In this document: positions 9,090-16,900 of the stretch, piece by piece
How positions within the stretch are numbered: position 1 is the stretch's first letter
Layout of the letters: each line of letters opens with the position of its first letter
Program-made: the position numbers and the translations under genes
The notes under the pieces: generated by a model
Told to the model about the DNA's origin: nothing
Databases searched by the model: none
The model's input: only the letters and a program-made list of their open reading frames with translations
Assembly (NCBI GenBank): GCA_004195615.1
Contig: PSPW01000004.1
Location: 1,737-65,736, forward strand
Reading direction: 5' to 3'
Length of the DNA stretch: 64,000 nt
Source of the DNA: Methanobacteriota archaeon
Lineage (GTDB): Archaea > Thermoplasmatota > Poseidoniia > Poseidoniales > Thalassarchaeaceae

Positions 9090-12000
9090 CTACTTCGGTT
9101 CACGCCTCGATGTGAAGGCCATCGCGGCGGCAGCCATCGAGACCATTACTAGGACAGAGCCGAATCCTGGCAACCCTTTCTCGGTCTTGTCTGGATCGTC
9201 AGGGAACGCGTCCGAGTTGTCACCAACCCCATTCCCATCGGAGTCCGTCCACTCGCTGGGATCCTCGGGGAAGGCGTCGGCGTTGTCGCCAAAACCGTCC
9301 CCGTCAATATCGCCCCACTCACTCGCATCGAGGGGGAACTCGTCGGCGTTGTCGCCGGTGCCGTCGTTGTCTGAGTCCGTCCACTCGCTGGGATCCTCGG
9401 GGAAGGCGTCGGCGTTGTCGCCGGTGCCGTCGTTGTCTGAGTCCGTCCACTCGCTGGGATCCTCGGGGAAGGCGTCGGCGTTGTCGCCAATCCCATCTCC
9501 GTCAGTATCCACCCACTCACTCGCATCGAGGGGGAACTCGTCGTCGTCGTCGCTCCACCCGTCGTCGTCGTCGTCGTCGTCGGCGTTGTCGCCAATCCCA
9601 TCTCCGTCAGTGTCTACCCACTCACTCGCATCGAGGGGGAACTCGTCGTCGTCGTCGCTCCACCCGTCGTCGTCGTCGTCGGTGTCGGCGTTGTCGCCAA
9701 TCCCATCTCCGTCAGTGTCTACCCACTCCAATGGGTCGCTAGGGAAGGCATCGGAGCTGTTGATGTACCCGTCTCCGTCGTCGTCCAGGCCGAATACTAT
9801 CTCGTGCTGCCAGGTGGGGGGCAAAGCCTCGATATCCAAACAATAGTAGTGTGGGTATCTCCAATGACGGTTGAGGTCGAAGGTTGTCCCGTTGTGCGAC
9901 CAAGAACCGGCTTTCCAGCCGCTTTCTGCACCGTAGCCGTCAGCAGCACAGAGGGAGAGGGGGCCATCGCTCCAACCCAGCCCACCTCCGTATGTGTTGA
10001 ACTCAGATGCCAGATCGAAGGGTTGATTGCCGTCATAGTCAGCAGCATTTGAGTTGACCCAGTCTTGCGCGTACGCCAGTGCATCGCCACTATAATCCCA
10101 ATTTTCCTCTAACTCAAGTGCAACTTCTGAAAGGGAATTGTCGTATTCTCTTTCATAACAACCAACGGCGAAACCATAATCAAGTTCGTACTCCGCAACG
10201 AATGAGTATACTGCTGCCTTGAAGGAGTCTTCTGGCCATATCATTCCACAATAAACCACGCCATTCTCTTCTTCATCTTCACCGTCACCAAAGAACTCTC
10301 CCGAGAGGCGCAGGGTCAGGTGTCCCGCTGCGTCGGGAGTTGTGTTGTAGAGCATTTCCCAGGCAGACCAGATTACCGGTGGGGACCCCCAGACGTCGAT
10401 GGTCAGGACGACACACCACGGCTCTAGGCCGTTCAATGAGGAGGATGGTGCGTTTTCCAACCGCTCCCCCTCCAAGCACTCGCCAGAGTTTTCGTGCCCC
10501 ATGGACATCAATAGGCCATCCTCGAATTCCCCCAGTTCCGAGTCGTTCATCGAGCCGTCGCCGTCGCCGAACTCTTGGTCGATCTTCTCGACGATGTCCT
10601 GTTCGAACCTCATGTAGCCTACCACGACTGCCACTGCGAAGTCGTTGTGCTGGTGCGGCAAAGTGATACCGGGCTCGTGGCAATATCCGGTCGATTGGTA
10701 TCTACAGATGAAAGCGTAGTACTCCTCTTCCCTCAAGAAGTCGTTGATGTCCCAGTCGTCGAACAAATCGATTAGCGAATCGCAATCGTCTGGAATCGTG
10801 TCACCATCAATGTCAACATTATCGTCATATCCACTGCAGAGATCTTCGTTATCCTTGACACCATCTCCATCAGAATCATCGATGCAGCCATCTCCATCAG
10901 AATCCCAAGGAATGGACTCTTCATTGCTGCAATCATCCGTCCAGGATTCAACATAATCGCCCGGTGTCAGATCTTTGCCAATAAATCCGGGGAATGAACT
11001 GTTGTAACGATGAGTCTTGAACACCTTATTCTTGTTACTCTTCCCATTTGGATTTTCAGGGATGTCGTCACCCTGATTCATGGGTCCGGTACCAATCACT
11101 GGATTGATGTATTTCCAGACAACTTCGCCTTCCGGATTCACCTCAATGAACGTACCACGGACACCCCAAGTCACCAATGTGTTACCATTCTCCAATCGCT
11201 CTACACCTCCCAAGGAGGTCGCATACATACTCGTACCTTGATCCCATGACCAACTCGGTGCAGCAGGCGCCCAAGAACTGCCGGATTGCAAGACATATTC
11301 GCCATTGACCAGAGGTGGGGAAATGACATCAGCCGAAGAATAACTGGTATCTCGTCCAACTCCGTTGTTGAAGACAATCAAATCACCAGCACCGAGGCGT
11401 CCTTCATTGATCCACTGAATGTCATGTTGGCCGAACAGTTGCTGATCATCATTTGTTCCCGCGCGATAGGCTTCGGGGTTCCCCCAGCGATAGAGAATGT
11501 CGCCGCCCTTCCCTGAGTTGCCTCCGGCATGTCCAGCAGCTTCCTCTGTCGTCGTGCTATGATCGATAATGTAAATCTCGTTCACATTCCTGCAGGACAA
11601 TGCAATTTGATCCAAGATTGGGTTGAAATCAATGCCATTGCAATGCATCCAATCACTCTTGTATGGGTTGAGGACGTCCGGCGAGTCGACGAAGTTGATG
11701 TCGAGTAATTCAGGGTGGTTGCCCACGACGCCATAGTTGTCCTTGGTGGAATCATAATCCTGAATCAGATGGTCCCAGATGTTCCACTCCCAGACGATAT
11801 TGGCTTGGTCTGTTCCGACGGGTTGAACCTCAACAATCTTGTCGGGCCATAGGGTGTCTTGGCTCATATTGTTGGGATTGCGTCCTGCTTGATGGGATTC
11901 TGTTTCGTTCTTGAAATCCCACGCAATCATCAGAAAATTCCCATTGGACAATGGTTCGATATCGTGATGGCTGCGGTTGGTTTCTCCGGGGTAGAACCAC

Positions 12001-12440
12001 TCCCACTCCATTTCACTGTCCCATGACAGGCGCTCAATCTTACCAGCAACCCCGTTGCCATCATGATCAAAATTGGTACCAAGGTTGGTCGTTCGTAGCA
12101 AATCTCCATCCTCGAGCATGTAGACTGCCATACCGGGAGGCAGCCCACTAGGGGATGTCCAGGAGTGAACCATTCGCCCATGTGCGTCAATGAGATATGT
12201 GCTCTCAGATGACATCGGAGCGAAGAGAGTGTAATCCTCATTCACACGATTATCGCAATAGATGAGTCCGACAGTCCATGTGGCATTTCGATTGGCATTA
12301 CAAATGGGTTCAACCGGCGAGTTAGAAGATTCCTGTGCCTCGGAGGGGGAGGTGATTCCAAATGGCAGTAGTAGTGAAAATATGAGAATCGATATTGGGA
12401 GAACACACTTTCCCATACCTTGCTTATTGTGGGACATCAT
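9090..12440 (-). CDS. Secreted arylsulfotransferase (ASST)-like protein with C-terminal thrombospondin type 3 repeats and PGF-CTERM-like sorting tail
   Basis: Signal peptide after M(M)SHNKQGMGKCVLPISILIFSLLLPFG; ASST-like DAHGRMVHSWTSPSGLPPGMAVYMLEDGDLLRTTNLG...SHHDIEPLSNGNFLMI; DTDGDGIGDNAD repeats; C-term LPGFGSVLVMVSMAAAAMAFTSRREPK. Start placed at ATG 12440, preceded by AAGGTGAG, rather than 12479. Confidence 0.8.
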   Translation of the reverse strand: MMSHNKQGMGKCVLPISILIFSLLLPFGITSPSEAQESSNSPVEPICNANRNATWTVGLIYCDNRVNEDYTLFAPMSSESTYLIDAHGRMVHSWTSPSGLPPGMAVYMLEDGDLLRTTNLGTNFDHDGNGVAGKIERLSWDSEMEWEWFYPGETNRSHHDIEPLSNGNFLMIAWDFKNETESHQAGRNPNNMSQDTLWPDKIVEVQPVGTDQANIVWEWNIWDHLIQDYDSTKDNYGVVGNHPELLDINFVDSPDVLNPYKSDWMHCNGIDFNPILDQIALSCRNVNEIYIIDHSTTTEEAAGHAGGNSGKGGDILYRWGNPEAYRAGTNDDQQLFGQHDIQWINEGRLGAGDLIVFNNGVGRDTSYSSADVISPPLVNGEYVLQSGSSWAPAAPSWSWDQGTSMYATSLGGVERLENGNTLVTWGVRGTFIEVNPEGEVVWKYINPVIGTGPMNQGDDIPENPNGKSNKNKVFKTHRYNSSFPGFIGKDLTPGDYVESWTDDCSNEESIPWDSDGDGCIDDSDGDGVKDNEDLCSGYDDNVDIDGDTIPDDCDSLIDLFDDWDINDFLREEEYYAFICRYQSTGYCHEPGITLPHQHNDFAVAVVVGYMRFEQDIVEKIDQEFGDGDGSMNDSELGEFEDGLLMSMGHENSGECLEGERLENAPSSSLNGLEPWCVVLTIDVWGSPPVIWSAWEMLYNTTPDAAGHLTLRLSGEFFGDGEDEEENGVVYCGMIWPEDSFKAAVYSFVAEYELDYGFAVGCYEREYDNSLSEVALELEENWDYSGDALAYAQDWVNSNAADYDGNQPFDLASEFNTYGGGLGWSDGPLSLCAADGYGAESGWKAGSWSHNGTTFDLNRHWRYPHYYCLDIEALPPTWQHEIVFGLDDDGDGYINSSDAFPSDPLEWVDTDGDGIGDNADTDDDDDGWSDDDDEFPLDASEWVDTDGDGIGDNADDDDDDDGWSDDDDEFPLDASEWVDTDGDGIGDNADAFPEDPSEWTDSDNDGTGDNADAFPEDPSEWTDSDNDGTGDNADEFPLDASEWGDIDGDGFGDNADAFPEDPSEWTDSDGNGVGDNSDAFPDDPDKTEKGLPGFGSVLVMVSMAAAAMAFTSRREPK
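9220..9780 (-). repeat. In-frame tandem TSP3 calcium-binding repeats
   Basis: Near-identical copies of the DNA encoding DDDDEFPLDASEWVDTDGDGIGDNAD and EDPSEWTDSDNDGTGDNADAFP. Confidence 0.85.
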
Positions 12441-12458
12441 GCTCACCTTGCAGTGCCC

Positions 12459-12530
12459 GAGGGTGCAAAACCATATCATAATTTAACCAAAACTCTCACA
12501 ATTCGGCGCAAAAAGCCGTAAAAGATATCC
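12459..12530 (-). promoter_or_regulatory. Conserved promoter/leader block of the ASST-like gene, copy 1
   Basis: 24 bp gagggtgcaaaaccatatcataat identical to 27939-27962; similarity continues ~45 bp further. Confidence 0.7.
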
Positions 12531-12655
12531 TCCCCAAAACCCAACTAACCACCATTGGTTGTGTGGGTAGGGAAATGGATGCCCGTATCATCGAGGGTCT
12601 ACTGAGCAACCCCTGAGTGACAAAGGCCATCATAATGGGTATGTAGGTAGAACCA

Positions 12656-13135
12656 TCATTCTATGAGTTCGTTGTCTTCCCAAGTTCCTTCAACAACAGT
12701 GCCATCTGATTTGACCAATTTACCCTGGCCGTGCTTCATACTATTGACCACAAACCCTTCGTATATTTCTCCCGTTGAGTGATTTTCGCTAACACCGAGC
12801 CCATGGCTTCGTCCATCCCTATGTTCCCCGACGTAAGTGAAGAATTCGGGATAGTGAGTCGTGCCTTTGCCATGTGCCTTTCCATGCTTGAATTCGCCCG
12901 CATAATATCCTCCTTCATCGAAGGTCAGGGTCCCTATGCCATGGGATTTACCATCTTCGTCTACTTCTCCGCTATACCGATCCCCTGAGATGCTATACCG
13001 ATCCTCTGAGCTCACGGAAGCCCTAATGGATGACGATATAGAACTCTTTGGACCACTCTGATGCGTATGCGAGTCAGTGGGTAGGCTCTGTGTCGAGATG
13101 TCGGCTCGTTCCTTCAGGTACTCTCGACATGGCAA
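12656..13135 (-). CDS. MORN-repeat protein
   Basis: YSGEVDEDGKSHGIGTLTF, YAGEFKHGKAHGKGTTHY, YVGEHRDGRSHGLGV, YEGFVVNSMKHGQGKLV repeats; 5' end (TTG at 13135) uncertain. Confidence 0.8.
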   Translation of the reverse strand: MPCREYLKERADISTQSLPTDSHTHQSGPKSSISSSIRASVSSEDRYSISGDRYSGEVDEDGKSHGIGTLTFDEGGYYAGEFKHGKAHGKGTTHYPEFFTYVGEHRDGRSHGLGVSENHSTGEIYEGFVVNSMKHGQGKLVKSDGTVVEGTWEDNELIE

Positions 13136-13202
13136 TGTCAGACCGATGTCGGAAAAATGTCACGAAAATGTCGTTGCACTGCTCTAAGACATGGAGAATG
13201 TC
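13098..13202. promoter_or_regulatory. Phased ATGTC iteron-like array
   Basis: ATGTC at 13098, 13135, 13146, 13157, 13168, 13198 and inverted GACAT at 13126, 13188; four consecutive sites spaced exactly 11 bp. Confidence 0.6.
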
Positions 13203-13288
13203 TAGCCGTATCAGCAGAAAATCGACACTTCGATGGATAATCAGGGGCGGATCACCTTGAAATACCCTCGAACGCGCATGTTTCCATT

Positions 13289-14638
13289 ATGAGACGCCCA
13301 GAGCGGAAGAAAAATCACCATGAACATAGTTACCCTACAAACATAGTTTGTGACAATGACGACAAAGAACCTAAGACGGTCATCGAGTACTACCGGAGGT
13401 TGGTGGACCTCCAGCACAGGACCAAGGACATCGCCACCCTCACGTGGAATAGGAAGCGTCGCGACTGCGAGGTCATCGGAGGCCTCCTGTCGGTCCCGAT
13501 GGGAGTCGTGGAAGATGTCGATGGGCGAGGAATGGCCGACCTCCTCGAGGGGGTCGCTGCCAAGACCCGGGAATGGGCAGGGAAATACAGCCACAGCACC
13601 ATCGAGAGGAACTACCACGAGGGCATCAAGGAGGCCCTGGTATCCGCGAGGGGGGTGCTGGGTCTGAACTCCGAGGAGGCGTTCAAGCACACCCTCTCAC
13701 GCAGGTTGCTGAGGATTCGCCACGAGGAGTCGCCCCCGAAGGAGCCGCGAGAGTGCCCCACGGACGATGACGTGGCGATGGTGCTCAGGTTCGCGGACGA
13801 GGTGATCGCCGGGGAGAGGCCCCTGCCCGGCCTGCGAATGTCGAGGAAAACCGGGGAGTTGGAGAGGAGGATGAGCCTGCGTCATGTGAGGATGACCAGA
13901 GCTGCAGTGATGCTGGCTATGTCGACTGGCGGCAGGACGGGCGAGATCCACACGCTGCGCAAGGAGGACGTCACGAGGTCCGGGGTTACCAGAGTGGTCT
14001 CCAAGGGGAGGTCCCCAGAGCGAGTCACCACAGGCATCGACCCGTCCCTGTGGGGTCCCATCGAGGAGTGGAAGCAGTGTCTGGAAGAAGAGGAGGAGAG
14101 GTTCTTCCCCTATAGCAGGAATTACTTCGACAACATCGTCCGCGCCTTCCACAGGCAGTCGGGCGTCGAATGGCGCAAGAACGGGCTCTACCCATACCGT
14201 CGCTGGTCGATCAACACGATGCTTCGGCTGGGGGCTGACATCAACACCATCAAATCGGTCTCCATGCACCAGTCCAACGACTCCATCCTGGCCTACGTGT
14301 CAGAGCTGTCAGAGCGAAGGTCGAGGGACGAGGGAGTGGGGCTCCTGCAGGGCAGGCTGAGGTCGATCTACCGAGGCGATGACGCGCACGACGACTCGCT
14401 GGGCACCCTCAGCCAATTGCAGGTCGACCTGTGCGCGCTGATGGGGTCCATCGGCGACGGCAACTCCTCTGCCTACGACGACGCGGACGGGCTCGTCCAC
14501 TTCGACTTCGAGCGGATGTCCCGCGTGAAAAGGCGGGGCGGCAGGCTCAGGCAGATTAGCGTGGAAATGGCGGACCGTGCAGGATTCGAACCCACGTCTC
14601 CGGCTCCGAAAGCCGGAAGGATATCCAGACTACCCTAA
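13289..14638 (+). CDS. int: Tyrosine recombinase/integrase (integrated-state form)
   Basis: STGGRTGEIHTLRKEDV...YPYRRWSINTMLRLGADINTIKSVSMHQSNDSILAYVSE (R...R..H..Y); C-terminal MADRAGFEPTSPAPKAGRISRLP is translated from the antisense of the tRNA gene. Confidence 0.88.
   Translation: MRRPERKKNHHEHSYPTNIVCDNDDKEPKTVIEYYRRLVDLQHRTKDIATLTWNRKRRDCEVIGGLLSVPMGVVEDVDGRGMADLLEGVAAKTREWAGKYSHSTIERNYHEGIKEALVSARGVLGLNSEEAFKHTLSRRLLRIRHEESPPKEPRECPTDDDVAMVLRFADEVIAGERPLPGLRMSRKTGELERRMSLRHVRMTRAAVMLAMSTGGRTGEIHTLRKEDVTRSGVTRVVSKGRSPERVTTGIDPSLWGPIEEWKQCLEEEEERFFPYSRNYFDNIVRAFHRQSGVEWRKNGLYPYRRWSINTMLRLGADINTIKSVSMHQSNDSILAYVSELSERRSRDEGVGLLQGRLRSIYRGDDAHDDSLGTLSQLQVDLCALMGSIGDGNSSAYDDADGLVHFDFERMSRVKRRGGRLRQISVEMADRAGFEPTSPAPKAGRISRLP
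14568..14606. repeat. attR: 39-bp perfect direct repeat within tRNA-Arg
   Basis: Identical to 7966-8004. Confidence 0.93.
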
Positions 14639-14644
14639 CGGTCC
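14571..14644 (-). tRNA. tRNA-Arg (anticodon TCG)
   Basis: Minus strand GGACCGTTAGGGTAGTCTGGATATCCTTCCGGCTTTCGGAGCCGGAGACGTGGGTTCGAATCCTGCACGGTCCG: 7-bp acceptor stem, CCGGC-TTTCGGA-GCCGG anticodon arm, GTGGGTTCGAATCCTGC T-arm. Confidence 0.93.
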
Positions 14645-14675
14645 ACGCTTGCTCCCCAGCCCGGCCGACCTATAT

Positions 14676-15842
14676 TCAATCCGACGGGTGGCAGAGCACC
14701 ACTAGCCTCGATAGACTCTTGTGGACTCTGACCGGGATGGCAGAACGCACATTCCAACCAGATTCCATGATTCTGCCCTTCAAATCATCCCAGTCCATTC
14801 CCATTACCTGCAGTTGATCCGAGACCGGCCCTTCGAGTGCATCCGGGTTCGCTGGGAGCATCGTGCAGACGGTCCCATCCTGACTCATCTTCCTAGCCGA
14901 GGAAAGGGCTCCGAGGAAAACGTCCAGTCCGTCTTCGGATGTCCATGCGTTCCTCCCGTATGGAGGATCGAATACGAAAGAGCACCCCTCTAGATTCCCC
15001 CATACTTCGTGGATTCCGTCTGCCGAGCATCTCTCGACCCTATACGAACCCTCACCCTTGGCCCAGTCCAAATTAACGATGGTGCCCTCTACCATCCTCG
15101 AGTCTAGATCGCTAGCAAAAGTTTCCAATCCTAGTATGGAGGCCTCGATGGCGATGCCTCCTGTTCCACAGAATGGATCGACCACAACAGATGGAGGGCC
15201 TCTGGAGAATGATAGTGAGACCATCAGGCGTGCTAGTCTAGGATCCATAGTTACCGGCTTGAAGAAAGGGCGCTCGGTCGGTGATGTACCGACGTAGGTC
15301 CCAGGGAATGATTGGTCTCTGATACCCCAGAGGATTAGCGGGTTCTGCTGTGCGTCATCCCAGTGCCCAGAGGATTCTCCCGGGCCCGCTAGGATCACTA
15401 CTATCTCGGAATCAGGATTCTCCAAGTCCACTGGCCTTTGATTGCTAGATATCTTTGCACCTACCTCGGACTCTATCTCCCTGCGGGAAAGGTCGCAGAC
15501 CCCGGTTCCGAGCTTCCTAGCCCTGACAGCGAAAGAACCCGCAGGTAGGAATGACTCTGCCCACTCGTCAATGTAAGTAGCGATATCCACTGCGGATACC
15601 TCACGTTCGTAGACCCAGAGCCTAGAAGTTGAGTGGATTACGTCATCAACTAGGGATGCTCCTGAGATTCGCTCTAGTACGGAATCTGACTGAGTTACGA
15701 AGGTCAGTCGGGGGTGGAGGGTCTCTATCGGGCCGAGAAGTGCCCTGCACTCCTCCCTGAAAAGAGGAGGATGCCATCCGCTGCCCAATAGGACCAAACT
15801 TCGAGTTCCCATACCAAATCCGTGGGGTGCTCTTGGCTTCAA
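14676..15842 (-). CDS. tRNA (guanine-N2) methyltransferase, Trm-G10/Trm11-like
   Basis: VVDPFCGTGGIAIEASILGLETFASDLDSRMVEGTIVNLDW...FVFDPPYGR; probable start MGTRSLVLLG near 15812. Confidence 0.85.
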   Translation of the reverse strand: MKPRAPHGFGMGTRSLVLLGSGWHPPLFREECRALLGPIETLHPRLTFVTQSDSVLERISGASLVDDVIHSTSRLWVYEREVSAVDIATYIDEWAESFLPAGSFAVRARKLGTGVCDLSRREIESEVGAKISSNQRPVDLENPDSEIVVILAGPGESSGHWDDAQQNPLILWGIRDQSFPGTYVGTSPTERPFFKPVTMDPRLARLMVSLSFSRGPPSVVVDPFCGTGGIAIEASILGLETFASDLDSRMVEGTIVNLDWAKGEGSYRVERCSADGIHEVWGNLEGCSFVFDPPYGRNAWTSEDGLDVFLGALSSARKMSQDGTVCTMLPANPDALEGPVSDQLQVMGMDWDDLKGRIMESGWNVRSAIPVRVHKSLSRLVVLCHPSD

Positions 15843-15892
15843 CCCTATATGCCCTCACTACCAGCACCACCCGTAGTTGCGAGGGGAGTAGT

Positions 15893-16900
15893 ATGGGCTG
15901 TAATCTGAGAGACCTTGTTTCACCAGAATCAATAGAGTTGAGCGATCTATCTGGACAGAGGATCGCCATTGACGTGTTCCTGAATTCCTATCAGTTCATC
16001 ACTTCAATGACTGGCCCGGATGGTAAGCCCCTCTCATTCGATGGGAAGCCAGTGGCACACCTGATGGGTTTCCTAGATAGGGCCACGGTTATGATTTCAG
16101 AGGGGATAGATCCGGTCTTCGTATTCGATGGCAAGCCACACGACCTCAAACGAAAGACGCTTGATGGCAGAAGGGAGAGGAAGATTAAGGCAGCTTCCCG
16201 TTGGGAGGCGGCGGTTGATGCTGGAGATATGGAAGCAGCAAAGAAGCTAGGGCCGCAGACTGCTGAGTATACTCCAGACATGGTTCAGGAGACCAAGGAC
16301 TTGTTCGATCTGATGGGAGTCTCCTGGGTCGAGGCCCCTATGGAGGCAGAGGGGGCTGCTGCAGTGATGTGCTCCAGGGGCGATGTGGCTGCAGTAGCCA
16401 GTCAAGACTGGGACACGCTCCTATATGGCTCACCAGTGATGGTGAGGAACCTGACGAGCCATGGGACTAGGAGGTTCGGTCGAGTCATGAGCGCAGAGAA
16501 GATTGTTCTTTCCGATACTCTCCAGAGCCATGGTATCACTAGAGAACAGTTGGTTGACCTAGGGATAATGGTCGGTACCGACTTCCATCCTGGTATCAAG
16601 GGCATCGGGCCCAAGACTGGCCTGAAGCTGATGAAGAAGCACGGCACGATGGAGGCGGTTGCCGAGGCCAAGGGCTTCGAGCTCCCGGAGGATCTGGAGG
16701 GGATACGTTCCCTTTTCATGGAGCATCCCGTTGGTGACGAACCACTCCCTGAGGCCCAGCGGGCCGTGGAGGAGGATCTGCGCTCGTTCCTCCAAGTTAG
16801 ACGTGGCTTCTCCGATAGACGACTGAATCGCGCAGTTAACCGTCTGGCTGACGCTGGACGACTTAGATCGTCCAGCCAGCCTTCGTTGTTCGACTTCTGA
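15893..16900 (+). CDS. fen: Flap endonuclease 1
   Basis: GQRIAIDVFLNSYQF...PVFVFDGKPHDLKRKT...MEAEGAAAVMCSRGDVAAVASQDWDTLLYG...GTDFHPGIKGIGPKTGLKLMKKHG; C-terminal PIP-like QPSLFDF. Confidence 0.95.
   Translation: MGCNLRDLVSPESIELSDLSGQRIAIDVFLNSYQFITSMTGPDGKPLSFDGKPVAHLMGFLDRATVMISEGIDPVFVFDGKPHDLKRKTLDGRRERKIKAASRWEAAVDAGDMEAAKKLGPQTAEYTPDMVQETKDLFDLMGVSWVEAPMEAEGAAAVMCSRGDVAAVASQDWDTLLYGSPVMVRNLTSHGTRRFGRVMSAEKIVLSDTLQSHGITREQLVDLGIMVGTDFHPGIKGIGPKTGLKLMKKHGTMEAVAEAKGFELPEDLEGIRSLFMEHPVGDEPLPEAQRAVEEDLRSFLQVRRGFSDRRLNRAVNRLADAGRLRSSSQPSLFDF

Larger units (their letters stand above)
8005..14606. mobile_element. tRNA-Arg-integrated genetic element (~6.6 kb) with tyrosine recombinase
   Basis: Bounded by the 39-bp direct repeats; tyrosine recombinase next to the intact tRNA; G+C-rich backbone distinct from the chromosome. 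Confidence 0.88.

Noticed and set aside
8508-9090. Antisense ORFs (8508..8885, 8516..8794, 8791..9090) and frame-shifted + ORF 8733..9032
   Set aside because: High G+C leaves few stops in any frame; the HNH and 8698 ORFs explain the region with clear motif/overlap logic.
9541-9700. cgtcgtcgtcgtcg runs as a possible CRISPR or microsatellite locus
   Set aside because: Simply Asp codons (GAC/GAT) of the TSP3 stalk; no spacer-repeat architecture. No CRISPR array was seen anywhere.
12441-12479. First 13 codons (MIWFCTLGHCKVS) of the long ASST ORF
   Set aside because: They lie in the promoter/leader block conserved with the unrelated giant gene; the ATG pair at 12435-12440, with AAGGTGAG upstream, is a better start.
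554-12654. 13-bp match tgtaggtagaacc at 554-566 and 12642-12654
   Set aside because: A few dozen 13-mer coincidences are expected in a 64-kb window; no extended similarity.
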